Below, piece by piece: positions 54,196 through 62,658 of a stretch of 64,000 nucleotides of DNA. The position numbers were made by a program, and so were the translations under genes. The notes beneath the pieces were generated by a model. It was not told the DNA's origin, searched no databases, and saw nothing but the letters and a program-made list of their open reading frames with translations. Source of the DNA: RGIG4576 sp964613095. GTDB taxonomy: Bacteria > Bacteroidota > Bacteroidia > Bacteroidales > Muribaculaceae. The DNA lies in the NCBI GenBank assembly GCA_964613095.1, contig CAZTFX010000004.1, positions 12,005-76,004 of the forward strand, read 5' to 3'. Each line of letters starts with the position of its first letter. Within the stretch, counting starts at the first letter, position 1.

Positions 54196-54458
54196 AAGTG
54201 TTGTTGCTTCTTTTTACGCCAATTTTTTATGCGATCGATGCCGGCTTTTCCCAATATCAACAAACCGCTATATTGAGTTGTTTTGGCAAGACCGAAAAAG
54301 ATGAACCATAGTACCCCTTTGGTTGCTGTGCTGATTGGTAATAACATTTGGGCAAATGATATGATATAGCACAGAATGCACACCGCCAATATAATCACTC
54401 CGGTACGAAATGAAAGTCCGGCTAGCCATTGTTTAATTTTCAAGAAAGACCTCCTCAT
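54192..54458 (-). CDS. Small two-helix membrane protein of unknown function
   Basis: An 88-residue protein with two hydrophobic helices (about 19-40, 'GVIILAVCILCYIISFAQML' and 48-68, 'GVLWFIFFGLAKTTQYSGLLIL') and a basic C-terminus ('RIKNWRKKKQQHL'). I recognise no named domain. It lies between a methyltransferase gene (23 bases upstream) and an M16 peptidase (4-base overlap), so it is translationally coupled to the peptidase. The start at 54458 is preceded by purine-rich heptamer repeats and AGGAGG just inside the reading frame. Confidence 0.75.
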   Translation of the reverse strand: MRRSFLKIKQWLAGLSFRTGVIILAVCILCYIISFAQMLLPISTATKGVLWFIFFGLAKTTQYSGLLILGKAGIDRIKNWRKKKQQHL

Positions 54459-54475
54459 ATATATTCCAAAACACC

Positions 54476-54499
54476 TAATTCCTAACTCCTAACTCCTAG
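54476..54499. repeat. Heptanucleotide tandem repeat (TAACTCC type)
   Basis: TAATTCC, TAACTCC, TAACTCC then TAG. The units encode the last residues and stop codon of the methyltransferase on the minus strand. Same repeat class as at 47408-47428. Confidence 0.65.
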
Positions 54500-55222
54500 C
54501 TTACATAGGTACTCATAATGCGGTCCTTCTTTGATAAGTGTTGCTTCAAATCCGCATGCTTCGGCACAACATGCCAAAGTGTCGAAATCGACATATAGAC
54601 AGTCGAATTTTCCGCCTTTCACACCTTTATAGCGCATTTCATAGTCAACCAATCCGTAGTACTCTCCGTTAAGGTCGATGTCGAAGCTGCCATCTTTGTT
54701 TTCATATAGATATTTCAAGTCGCTGGAGTCCATAAGGATTACTCCACCCGGATTGAGCATTTCGCGCATGCGCTCAAAGAATAGCGGCATGTTTTCAAGA
54801 CGTCCCACTATACCTGAGCCATTCATGAGCATAAGGATTGTATCAAATTTGTCGGTAAATCGAGTGTCAAACATGTTTACCAATCTTGCGTCTTTCACGC
54901 CTCGCAATTTCATGGCTTCAACCGATAATGGAGATATTTCCACAGCACATACTTCTTTTCCCATCTCTTGCAGTGCTAATGCATGACAACCGCTACCTGC
55001 ACCTACGTCAAGTATTTTTCCACTTGCCAAACGTAGTGCTTCCTGCTCAATGTCGGGCATTTCATTGAAAGAACGAAATAGTGTTTCGATGGGCATTTCG
55101 TCTTCATCAAACATTGATGACAGCACGCGAAGTCGTGCAGCCTTTCCGGTGTGGGTATAGTCCAAGATTGCTGCACCCATCGGGTCTTTTTTAGGGTCGA
55201 TAAGTTGGTCACTAAAAGCCAT
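54482..55222 (-). CDS. Class I SAM-dependent methyltransferase
   Basis: A 246-residue cytoplasmic methyltransferase. The SAM-binding glycine motif is 'ILDVGAGSGCHALALQEMGKEVCAVEIS' (about 69-96), followed by 'FDTILMLMNGSGIVG' (motif IV region). The N-terminus 'DPMGAAILDYTHTGKAARLRVLSS' resembles a Bacteroidota subfamily of small-molecule methyltransferases. Substrate unknown. Its final residues (LGVRS) are encoded by a heptamer repeat, so the C-terminus may vary between strains. Confidence 0.87.
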   Translation of the reverse strand: MAFSDQLIDPKKDPMGAAILDYTHTGKAARLRVLSSMFDEDEMPIETLFRSFNEMPDIEQEALRLASGKILDVGAGSGCHALALQEMGKEVCAVEISPLSVEAMKLRGVKDARLVNMFDTRFTDKFDTILMLMNGSGIVGRLENMPLFFERMREMLNPGGVILMDSSDLKYLYENKDGSFDIDLNGEYYGLVDYEMRYKGVKGGKFDCLYVDFDTLACCAEACGFEATLIKEGPHYEYLCKLGVRS

Positions 55223-55248
55223 AATCAGTTTTTAATCGTTTGTTCTCG

Positions 55249-55256
55249 CAAAGATA
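55249..55256 (-). promoter_or_regulatory. -7 element of the methyltransferase-M16 operon
   Basis: TATCTTTG on the minus strand, 26 bases before the ATG at 55222. Confidence 0.55.
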
Positions 55257-55305
55257 GCGATATTTTTTTAAGATTATTACTTTTAGTGAGATAATCCCAA
55301 ATTCA

Positions 55306-55366
55306 CTAAATTTTCCATCCGCTGATGAGCAGAAGAGATATTTCGCATATTTTTGTGTCATATTGA
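55306..55366 (-). pseudogene. Orphan copy of the 3' end of the tolC-like gene
   Basis: Positions 55319-55366 match 56761-56808 at 47 of 48 bases (the difference is at 55345 versus 56787). Read on the minus strand this encodes QYDTKICEISLLLISG, the C-terminal segment of the TolC-family protein at 56733-58052, then continues as WKI and a stop (55306-55308). There is no gene upstream for it to complete. It is the left member of a direct repeat that brackets the DUF4143 ATPase gene. Confidence 0.8.
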
Positions 55367-55412
55367 TTGTTTCTTTTGATGTAAATGGCATGCTTAAAAT
55401 TTGAAGATAAAT

Positions 55413-55445
55413 TTTGGTAGTTATGATTAAAATTTATTAGTTTTG
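55413..55445 (+). promoter_or_regulatory. Promoter of the DUF4143 ATPase gene
   Basis: TTTG (55413-55416), 21-base spacer, TAGTTTTG (55438-55445). The ATG lies 40 bases downstream. The promoter is inside the repeat-bounded segment, so the segment is self-sufficient for expression. Confidence 0.65.
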
Positions 55446-55485
55446 CAGACGAAAACTGTGTAAATACACAAAAAAAGTATTTAAT

Positions 55486-56727
55486 ATGAGATTTGAAAGA
55501 AAACAATACATTGAGAAATTAAATAACAGTAAGCATAACCACTTAATTAAAATTGTGACAGGATTGCGTCGTGTAGGTAAATCATATCTGTTGTTTAAAC
55601 TTTATAAGCAAAATCTCATTGATAGTGGGGTCTCTGAGGAACATATTATTGAGTTTCAACTTGATTCATTTGCGCACAGGAAGTTTCGAAAAGCTGAAGC
55701 ATTATATGAAGTGGTAGTAAATTTGTCCAAACGAGATTCGCAGATGTATTATGTTATGATTGATGAAGTTCAAATGTTGGAAGATTTTGTAGATGTTCTC
55801 AATGGGTTTCTTCATATTGAAAATATAGATGTTTATGTGACAGGAAGCAATGCTAAATTTTTATCATCGGATATTGTGACGGAATTTAGAGGTCGTGGTG
55901 TGCAGATACATCTTCAACCTCTGTCGTTCAAAGAAATAAAGGATAGTTCTATTGAAAATATAGACATATTGTGGCGAGACTATATTTATTATGGTGGACT
56001 ACCGATGGTCGTGTTGGAGAATGATAAATCTGCAAAAATGGAAATCCTTAATGATTTGCTCAGGGAAACCTATTTAAGCGATATAAAAAATCGAAACAAT
56101 ATAAAAAATGATGCCGAAATGGAGGAATTGTTTTGTCTTTTGGCTTCAAATATTGGTGCATTAACTAATCCCAACAAGTTGGCAAACACATTCATCAGCG
56201 AAAAGAAGGTGAATATAAGTCACAACACAATAAAGACGTACATTGATTACTTTATTGATTCGTTTTTAATAAATCGAGCAGTTCGTTTTGATATTAAGGG
56301 TAAGAAGTATATTGATACCCCATATAAATACTATTTTGCTGATATGGGATTACGAAATGCCTTATTGAACTTTCGACAAGTAGAACCGACTCATATTATG
56401 GAAAATATAATATATAATCATTTGATGAATAAAGGGTATAAAGTCGATGTAGGAAGTATCACATATTTTTATAAAGATACAGAAGGTAAAACCGTGAGAA
56501 GCATATTGGAAATAGACTTTGTATGTAATAAAGGAAGTGAACGATTATATATTCAATCAGCTTATTCAATGCTTGATGAAGAGAAGAAAAAACAGGAGCA
56601 AAAATCTCTTACTTTGATAGGTGATTCATTTACTAAAATGATACTCACAACCGATAATATACCGGCGTATATATCGGAAAATGGTATCATTATAATGAAT
56701 GTTTATGAATATCTTCTAAAAGATTAA
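55486..56727 (+). CDS. AAA ATPase with DUF4143 domain
   Basis: A 413-residue AAA_14/DUF4143 protein. Walker A 'TGLRRVGKSYLLF' (residues 26-33 GLRRVGKS), Walker B 'YYVMIDEVQML' (about 88-98), sensor-like 'VYVTGSNAKFLSSDIVTEFRGR' with Arg residues, and the C-terminal DUF4143 nuclease-like region ('YYFADMGLRNALLNFRQ', 'HIMENIIYNHLMNKGYKVDVG', 'SILEIDFVCNKGSERLYIQSAYS'), which has the pattern of a restriction-endonuclease-like fold (E ... D-F ... Y-I-Q). Such ATPases are widespread and highly mobile, and their function is unresolved. It is flanked by a 48-bp direct repeat copied from the adjacent tolC-like gene, a sign of insertion. Confidence 0.92.
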   Translation: MRFERKQYIEKLNNSKHNHLIKIVTGLRRVGKSYLLFKLYKQNLIDSGVSEEHIIEFQLDSFAHRKFRKAEALYEVVVNLSKRDSQMYYVMIDEVQMLEDFVDVLNGFLHIENIDVYVTGSNAKFLSSDIVTEFRGRGVQIHLQPLSFKEIKDSSIENIDILWRDYIYYGGLPMVVLENDKSAKMEILNDLLRETYLSDIKNRNNIKNDAEMEELFCLLASNIGALTNPNKLANTFISEKKVNISHNTIKTYIDYFIDSFLINRAVRFDIKGKKYIDTPYKYYFADMGLRNALLNFRQVEPTHIMENIIYNHLMNKGYKVDVGSITYFYKDTEGKTVRSILEIDFVCNKGSERLYIQSAYSMLDEEKKKQEQKSLTLIGDSFTKMILTTDNIPAYISENGIIIMNVYEYLLKD

Positions 56728-56732
56728 GCCTA

Positions 56733-58052
56733 TTATTGTTCTAAATAGTTGAGGATACGTCCGCTGATGAGCAGAAGAGATATTTCACATATTTTTGTGT
56801 CATATTGAGCTTCAAGAATACGTTCTTCAGCGTCTAAAAGGCTTTTTTGAGCCTCGCGCATTTCAATTCCGGCTAAATCCCCAAGCAAGTTGCGTTCACA
56901 TGCTATTTCGTGGTTTTCACGAGCAGTTTTTACATTCTCACGTTCAAGTTCGAGCAGACGAAGATTGTTTTCGTAGGCTTGCCAAAGGTCACAGAGGTCG
57001 GCATATAGTCCTAATTCCAGATTCTTTTGTTCCAACTCGGCATTTTCAATGGCAATATGAGCATTTCGGCGTTCACGATTGCGGTTGCCGTCAAAGAGTT
57101 TCATTCCTATTGTTACACCGAAATCGGCATCCCATTGGCTACGCTTAGAGGTAGAATTGATGTCGTATTTGTTGTAGGTGTAACCATATCCAGCATTTAA
57201 TTTCAGGTAAGGATAGTCGCGAGAGGAGACGGCTTTCAAATCGAGTTCGGCAAGCGTGCGATTTTGTGCCGCCTTAAGTATAGAAGCGTTGTGTTTTAAT
57301 GTAGAATTCCATAGGGTGTCAAAATTCAACTTATGTTCTATTGTAATGATGGAATCTACAATGTCAAAAGTTGCTTTTACGTCATGTTCTCCCATAAGTT
57401 CTTTAAGTCGGATACGTGAAGAGGCAAGCAATTCACGCTGTTTTATGCTTTCGGTGCGATCGGCATTAAAGTCAACTTGTGCTTGTTTGTATTCCAATTT
57501 TGAACCTTGACCTATCACATATCGTTCATAGACAATGCGCATGCGTTCGCGAGATAACGCAACAGCATAATCCAGATTCTTCATGCGTACTTTTTGTTGT
57601 ACGAAATTGTAGTACTCAGAAGCAATATCGGCAACATAATCTTCAATGGCAATACGAGTTTGAGTCTTACTTTGGCGTTTTAGCTCTTGTAGACGACTGT
57701 ATTTTGCTTGGATGTTGAATCCGTCGAATATGGTCCAACTAAGATCTACTCCGGCACGCAAAGTATGGTCGGTAACATTACGTTCTTTAGAGACTGTTCC
57801 TGTAGCTCGAGTTGTTGAGTTGGTGTTATCAAGCGTACCGGAATAACCTGCCGATAAGTTTACTTCGGGGAGATAGCCGGCATTGGCTATTGTGGCATTA
57901 TTGGAAGCCACGTTTTCATCATTACGTACAATTTTTAAAGAATAATTGTTTTCAAGCCCTTTGTCGATACAAGATTGTAATGAATTGATTTGGGCTGTTA
58001 GAGGCAGAATTGTGGAAACTGCCAAAGCGGTGAAAAATATATATCGTTTCAT
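56733..58052 (-). CDS. TolC-family outer-membrane channel (RND operon)
   Basis: A 439-residue outer-membrane factor: signal peptide (about 1-20), then two TolC-type repeats ('LQSCIDKGLENNYSLKIVRNDENVA', 'VDLSWTIFDGFNIQAKYSRLQELKRQ', 'VTIGMKLFDGNRNRERRNAHIAI'). It is the last gene of the RND operon; its start codon shares one base with the pump's stop. The 3' end is marked by a 48-base segment duplicated beyond the ATPase gene, after which this copy ends RILNYLEQ while the orphan ends WKI. Confidence 0.93.
   Translation of the reverse strand: MKRYIFFTALAVSTILPLTAQINSLQSCIDKGLENNYSLKIVRNDENVASNNATIANAGYLPEVNLSAGYSGTLDNTNSTTRATGTVSKERNVTDHTLRAGVDLSWTIFDGFNIQAKYSRLQELKRQSKTQTRIAIEDYVADIASEYYNFVQQKVRMKNLDYAVALSRERMRIVYERYVIGQGSKLEYKQAQVDFNADRTESIKQRELLASSRIRLKELMGEHDVKATFDIVDSIITIEHKLNFDTLWNSTLKHNASILKAAQNRTLAELDLKAVSSRDYPYLKLNAGYGYTYNKYDINSTSKRSQWDADFGVTIGMKLFDGNRNRERRNAHIAIENAELEQKNLELGLYADLCDLWQAYENNLRLLELERENVKTARENHEIACERNLLGDLAGIEMREAQKSLLDAEERILEAQYDTKICEISLLLISGRILNYLEQ
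56761..56808. repeat. Right copy of the 48-bp direct repeat flanking the ATPase gene
   Basis: Lies inside the 3' end of the TolC-family gene and matches 55319-55366 with a single substitution. The two copies are 1442 bases apart (start to start). Confidence 0.85.
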
Positions 58053-61000
58053 TATTTGTTCTTTTTCTTGGAAAGATTAGTGGAAACATAAGTGTAAATA
58101 GCCGGTACTACATACATCGTGAGCAGGGTAGATACGAGCATACCACCCACAACTGCTGTACCCATTGCAATACGGCTGTTACAGCCTTCTCCGGTAGCAA
58201 ACATTAATGGCAGTAAACCTAGAATTGTTGACGCACTGGTCATAAGGATAGGGCGCAGACGTTGTGCCGATGCTTCTTTTATTGCAGTGAGTTTGTCCTC
58301 GCCGCTAAGTTGGCGTTGGTTGGCAAATTCCACGATTAGAATACCGTTTTTGGCAACAAGTCCTATAAGCATAATGATACCAATTTGACTGAATATGTTC
58401 ATGGTTTCGTCTCCCAATATCATGAACACAAGAGCTCCGGCTATGGCAAGAGGTACAGTAAGCATAATAACCAATGGATCCTTGAAACTTTCAAATTGAG
58501 CCGCAAGAATCAAGTAAATAAGCACAAGCGCAAGTGCGAATGCAAAAATCAGGCTTGAAGAACTTTCTCGGAACTCTTTGGAGTCTCCTGATAAAGCTGT
58601 ACGGAAAGTATCATCAAGTGTTTCGGCAGCAATTTTATCCATTTCATCAAGTCCTTGACCGATGGTTTTTCCTTCGGCAAGCCCGGCAGAGATGGTAGCG
58701 GAACAGAAACGATTATAGCGATAAAGTTTTGGAGGTGCGATACTTTCCACAAGGTCTACAAGATTTTCCATTTGTATCATTTCTCCATTGGAACTACGCA
58801 TATAAATGGATTTCAAATTGGCAGGAGCATTGCGCTGTTGTCTATTGATTTCTCCCACAATTTCATATTGTTTTCCATTCAAATAAAGATAACCGAGACG
58901 TTGGTCGGCAAGTCCGTATTGAAGGGTTTGTGCTATATCTTTAGTGCTTACTCCCATTATATTTGCCTTTTCTCGATTAATGCTTATACGCAGTTCAGGT
59001 TTGCTGAATTTTAGATCGACATCAGCCATTTGGAATGTTGGGTTTTCATAAACTTTAGCCAAAAACTTAGGTAAAACTTCTTGTAGTTTCTCTATGTTTG
59101 TTGCTTGAAGAACATATTGTACAGGCATACCGCCACGACGACCACCAAACGATGACCGCTGTTGAACGAATGCACGTGCGTCGGTTTTCTTTTGCACGGC
59201 TTTTGACAATTTTTCGGCTACTTCCATTTGTGAATAGTCGCGTTCGTTGATGTCTTTAAGCGATATTTGAATATTACCGCTGCCCGAAGACACGCGAGCC
59301 GTGATAAATTCGGCATCGGGCATAATCGAATCGGCAAGGCGATTGATTTCTTCGGTATAGTCACGCATATATTCATAGGTAACCCCCTCCGGTCCGCTTG
59401 TTCGTATTGTGATACTGGAACGGTCTTCAAGCGGAGCCGTTTCGGCAGGAATTGTTCCCCACATCCACGCACTTAATCCCAATGCTATCACCATGATGAT
59501 AATTGCAATTGAACGGTGTTTCAAGAAAGAGTCAAGTGTGCGGGAATAAAAATTGTTCATTGCTTCAAAAAAAGGTTCAGTTTTACGATAAAACCAATTC
59601 TTTTTTTCACGACGTACAAGGAGTTTTGTTGCAAGCATGGGTGTAATTGTCAAAGCGGCAAAAGATGAAATTATAACTGTACCTGCCACAACGAAACTGA
59701 ATTCGCGGAAAAGTCGTCCTGTAGAGCCTTCCATGAATACTATTGGGAGGAATACTGCTACAAGAGTGATTGTGGTTGAAATAACGGCAAAGAAGATTTC
59801 TTTAGATCCTTCAATTCCCGCTTCTATCGGTTTCATTCCTCGTTCAATGCGTGTGTAAATGTTTTCGGTCATTACGATGGCATCATCAACGACCAACCCT
59901 ACCGATAACACGATTGCAAGCATTGACAATACGTTGATTGAGAAACCGGCAAGATACATAATGAAAAAGGCTCCGATAAGAGAAACCGGAATCACGATAC
60001 ATGGAATAAGTGTAACACGCCAATCTCGAAGGAACAAGAAAATGATAAGAATTACAAGTATGAAAGCTTCATATACGGTGCTTTCCACTTCATTGATTGA
60101 AGCGCGAATAAATCGGGTGTTGTCAAATCCATAATTGTATTTTACATCATCGGGAAGGTCCTTTTTCATTGTTTCCATACGCTTATGCACAGCGTCGGCA
60201 ATGTTTATGTGGTTTGCTCCCGGTTGTGGAACTATTGCAACACCAACCATAGGTATTCCGTTCATTTTCATGTAACTTTTCAGGTCGCGTGCACTCAATT
60301 CGGCAGTACCGATGTCGCTGAAGCGTACTATTCTTCCATCAACCTCTTTAATTACAAGATTGTTGAATTCTTCGGTAGTGTGCATTTGCCCTAATGTGCG
60401 TATTGATAATTCGGTAGTATTGCCTTCGATACTTCCGGAAGGAAGCTCTACGTTCTCTTTGTCAAGGGCGTTTTTAACGTCCATAGGAGTGATTCCGTAT
60501 CCCGACATCTTTACAGGATCAAGCCACAGACGCATGCAGTAACGTTTTTCTCCCCAAATGGAAACACTGCTTACTTCAGGAATCGTTTGTAATTGTTCTT
60601 TTACGGTAAGGTCGGCAATTTCGCTTAATTCAAGAAGAGAACGCTTGTCGCTTTGAATCGCAACCATCATGATAGGCATTGCATCGGCGTCGGCTTTCGA
60701 CACAGTTGGCGGGTCGCAGTCTTTGGGTAGATTTCGTTGAGCTCGCGACACCTTATCGCGCACGTCATTGGCGGCTGTTTCAAGGTCTACCGAGAGTTCG
60801 AATTCTACTGTGATACGGCTTGAACCTTGTTGGCTTACACTGGTAAGAGAACGAATACCGGGAATACCGTTGATGTTTTGCTCCAACGGCTCGGTTATTT
60901 GGTTTTCTATAACGTCGGCATTGGCTCCGGCATAAGAACAGGAAACAGATATTATAGGGTTATCTACCGATGGATATTCACGAACTCCCAAACAGGTGTA

Positions 61001-61084
61001 ACCTATGGCTCCGAATAATAGGATAACCAGTGTCATCACTGTGGCGAGAACTGGGCGGCGAATACTTAATTCAGAAATATTCAT
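58052..61084 (-). CDS. RND efflux pump, HAE1 (AcrB/MexB-like)
   Basis: A 1010-residue inner-membrane proton-driven multidrug pump. The layout is TM1, a large periplasmic loop (about 35-330), TM2-6, TM7, a second loop (about 550-840) and TM8-12. The N-terminal 'ISELSIRRPVLATVMTLVILLFGAIGY' is typical, and the proton-relay pair of TM4 is visible in 'SVGLVVDDAIVMTENIYTRIERG'. 'GLVAKNGILIVEFANQ' marks TM10-11. It works with the adaptor encoded 18 bases upstream and the TolC channel encoded directly downstream. Substrates cannot be predicted. Confidence 0.96.
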   Translation of the reverse strand: MNISELSIRRPVLATVMTLVILLFGAIGYTCLGVREYPSVDNPIISVSCSYAGANADVIENQITEPLEQNINGIPGIRSLTSVSQQGSSRITVEFELSVDLETAANDVRDKVSRAQRNLPKDCDPPTVSKADADAMPIMMVAIQSDKRSLLELSEIADLTVKEQLQTIPEVSSVSIWGEKRYCMRLWLDPVKMSGYGITPMDVKNALDKENVELPSGSIEGNTTELSIRTLGQMHTTEEFNNLVIKEVDGRIVRFSDIGTAELSARDLKSYMKMNGIPMVGVAIVPQPGANHINIADAVHKRMETMKKDLPDDVKYNYGFDNTRFIRASINEVESTVYEAFILVILIIFLFLRDWRVTLIPCIVIPVSLIGAFFIMYLAGFSINVLSMLAIVLSVGLVVDDAIVMTENIYTRIERGMKPIEAGIEGSKEIFFAVISTTITLVAVFLPIVFMEGSTGRLFREFSFVVAGTVIISSFAALTITPMLATKLLVRREKKNWFYRKTEPFFEAMNNFYSRTLDSFLKHRSIAIIIMVIALGLSAWMWGTIPAETAPLEDRSSITIRTSGPEGVTYEYMRDYTEEINRLADSIMPDAEFITARVSSGSGNIQISLKDINERDYSQMEVAEKLSKAVQKKTDARAFVQQRSSFGGRRGGMPVQYVLQATNIEKLQEVLPKFLAKVYENPTFQMADVDLKFSKPELRISINREKANIMGVSTKDIAQTLQYGLADQRLGYLYLNGKQYEIVGEINRQQRNAPANLKSIYMRSSNGEMIQMENLVDLVESIAPPKLYRYNRFCSATISAGLAEGKTIGQGLDEMDKIAAETLDDTFRTALSGDSKEFRESSSSLIFAFALALVLIYLILAAQFESFKDPLVIMLTVPLAIAGALVFMILGDETMNIFSQIGIIMLIGLVAKNGILIVEFANQRQLSGEDKLTAIKEASAQRLRPILMTSASTILGLLPLMFATGEGCNSRIAMGTAVVGGMLVSTLLTMYVVPAIYTYVSTNLSKKKNK

Positions 61085-61102
61085 AACAGATTCAAGAGTT
61101 TT

Positions 61103-62182
61103 TTATTTTACTTCATCAAGGGTTACCTTTTGACCGGTACGGATTTGCATTGTACCGCTGGTGATAACGGTGTCTCCGATGTTCAATCCCGAAATGACTT
61201 GAACTTTGTCGGCTGTGCGAATACCTTTTTTGATTTCAGCAGGTTCAGCAACACCGTTTTTATAAAGAAAAACTTTGTCTATACCCATTTCTGATATTAT
61301 TGCTTCACTTGGAACGGCAATGGTTTGTGCATATTGTTGTGTTGTGAGGGTGATGTTTACGTATCGTCCCGGTACAACTTTACCGTTGGAGTTGTCATAG
61401 TGTGCACGTATTTTAAAAGTGCGGGTTTCATCATCGACTCGTGAATCAAGTGCATAAACCTTTGCGTTGTGTTCTTTTAAATCGCCTTCAAGGGTGAATG
61501 ATAGATTTCCTCCTTCTTTTAATTGGCTTGCGTAGCGTTCAGGTACATTAAATTCAACTTTTAATGGGTTTACCTTGGTGAGCCTTGCTATTGATGTAGA
61601 AAGAGAAGCGTATGAACCTAAACTGACGTTACGTAAACCTATAATTCCGTCAAATGGTGCGCGTAGCTCGGTTTGTGCTATGTTGGCTTTTACCAAATCT
61701 ATTTCAGCCTGTAAGGTTGCAAGGCTTGTTTCAGCCTCTTGGAAAGCCTCTTTACTTACAGCTTCTTTTTCTAAAAGAGCATTTTGGCGATATAGGCGGT
61801 CTTGGTGTAGTTTCAACTGCACCTCAAGTTTTTTCAGTTGAGCTTGGAGAGGAGCATCATTAATTTTGGCAAGAAGTTGTCCTTTTTTTACAAAAGAACC
61901 TTCTTTAAAATGAATTTCGGTAATTTTTCCTGAAGTTTCAAATGTTAAATCGACTTCTTCATCGGGAAGAAGGCTGCCACTTACAAAAAGTGCGTCTTCA
62001 AGGTCTTGTTGTTGTATTTTTATAGCACGCACGTTGAGTGTTTTGCTTTTTTTACCTTTATTGCCTGCTGTCGGCACATCTTTTAGTTCGCTATTTACTT
62101 TTGGAGTGAATGAGTAATATCCCAGTCCTGCACAACCTAATACTATGACACCGATAATACTCCATTTAACAGATTTATTCAT
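61103..62182 (-). CDS. RND efflux periplasmic adaptor (AcrA/MexA-like)
   Basis: A 359-residue membrane fusion protein with an N-terminal membrane anchor (about 7-27), lipoyl half-motifs ('ITEIHFKEGSFVKKGQLLAKIND' and 'ELRAPFDGIIGLRNVSLGSYAS'), an alpha-hairpin between them (about 110-165), a beta-barrel domain and a membrane-proximal domain ('VPSEAIISEMGIDKVFLYKNG', 'VQVISGLNIGDTVITSG'). It is not a lipoprotein: no Cys follows the anchor. First gene of the adaptor-pump-TolC operon. No regulator gene lies beside it. Confidence 0.94.
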   Translation of the reverse strand: MNKSVKWSIIGVIVLGCAGLGYYSFTPKVNSELKDVPTAGNKGKKSKTLNVRAIKIQQQDLEDALFVSGSLLPDEEVDLTFETSGKITEIHFKEGSFVKKGQLLAKINDAPLQAQLKKLEVQLKLHQDRLYRQNALLEKEAVSKEAFQEAETSLATLQAEIDLVKANIAQTELRAPFDGIIGLRNVSLGSYASLSTSIARLTKVNPLKVEFNVPERYASQLKEGGNLSFTLEGDLKEHNAKVYALDSRVDDETRTFKIRAHYDNSNGKVVPGRYVNITLTTQQYAQTIAVPSEAIISEMGIDKVFLYKNGVAEPAEIKKGIRTADKVQVISGLNIGDTVITSGTMQIRTGQKVTLDEVK

Positions 62183-62353
62183 TGGTATATACTTTGTTTT
62201 TGTGTTAATTATTTAAATTAGATACAAATAACGTAAAAAAGTTGAAACGGTTAAAATGTACTTATTTTGTGTGTATGTGTAATAGAATATATAATTGTCT
62301 GGTTAGTAAGAGCTTATTGGTAGAATACAAAATAGAATTAAAATGTGTTAATC

Positions 62354-62383
62354 TTTGTGGTTCGAAAAGATTTTGTATCTTTG
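62354..62383 (+). promoter_or_regulatory. Orphan + strand promoter
   Basis: TTTG (62354-62357), 18-base spacer, TATCTTTG (62376-62383). No + strand gene follows before the converging genes at 62659. Confidence 0.5.
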
Positions 62384-62602
62384 CGAAGGATAATCAATTA
62401 TCCCGTATCAGATTGATACACAGATAGCGAATGTTATGGTAGAAAGTTGTTGGTTACGATTTGGCGACAATTATTTTTCGCGATTGTATATCCCTATCTT
62501 TCAGAAATTTACGCATCCATCAAATTGCGATAGGTAATGGATTTGTAACGTGCTATCCTCCTTATTTTTCTCCAAATAGAGTGGTTAATGATTAGCTGTG
62601 TA

Positions 62603-62633
62603 CAAAGGTAATAAAAGATTTTGAATTAGCAAA
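62603..62633 (-). promoter_or_regulatory. Minus-strand promoter upstream of the RND operon
   Basis: TTTG (62633-62630), 19-base spacer, TACCTTTG (62610-62603). If it drives the RND operon, the leader is about 415 bases long. Confidence 0.55.
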
Positions 62634-62658
62634 AACGGACTCAAAATGAGATTTATTA

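Larger units (their letters stand above)
62183..62658. other. 476-base intergenic region with facing promoters and inverted repeats
   Basis: No convincing protein gene. It holds a + strand promoter (62354-62383), a - strand promoter (62603-62633) facing it, and three inverted repeats: GATAA/TTATC at about 62389-62402, GTATCA/TGATAC at about 62405-62419, and a two-part stem at 62493-62534 (CCTATC/GATAGG outside, GAAATTT/AAATTGC inside). A 33-codon reading frame (62436-62537, +) is too weak to call. It could be a long structured leader of the RND operon or an unannotated small RNA. Confidence 0.55.

Noticed and set aside
55306..55506. 66-codon minus-strand frame ending ISGWKI
   Set aside because: Only its C-terminal part resembles anything (the tolC tail), the rest is AT-rich intergenic sequence and it covers the ATPase promoter. 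Treated as a duplicated gene fragment, not a gene.
62242..62537. Short + strand frames (61 codons at 62242-62427; 33 codons at 62436-62537) in the intergenic region
   Set aside because: No ribosome binding site, Cys/Leu-rich random-looking composition, and the first starts upstream of the only + promoter. Kept only as part of the intergenic description.
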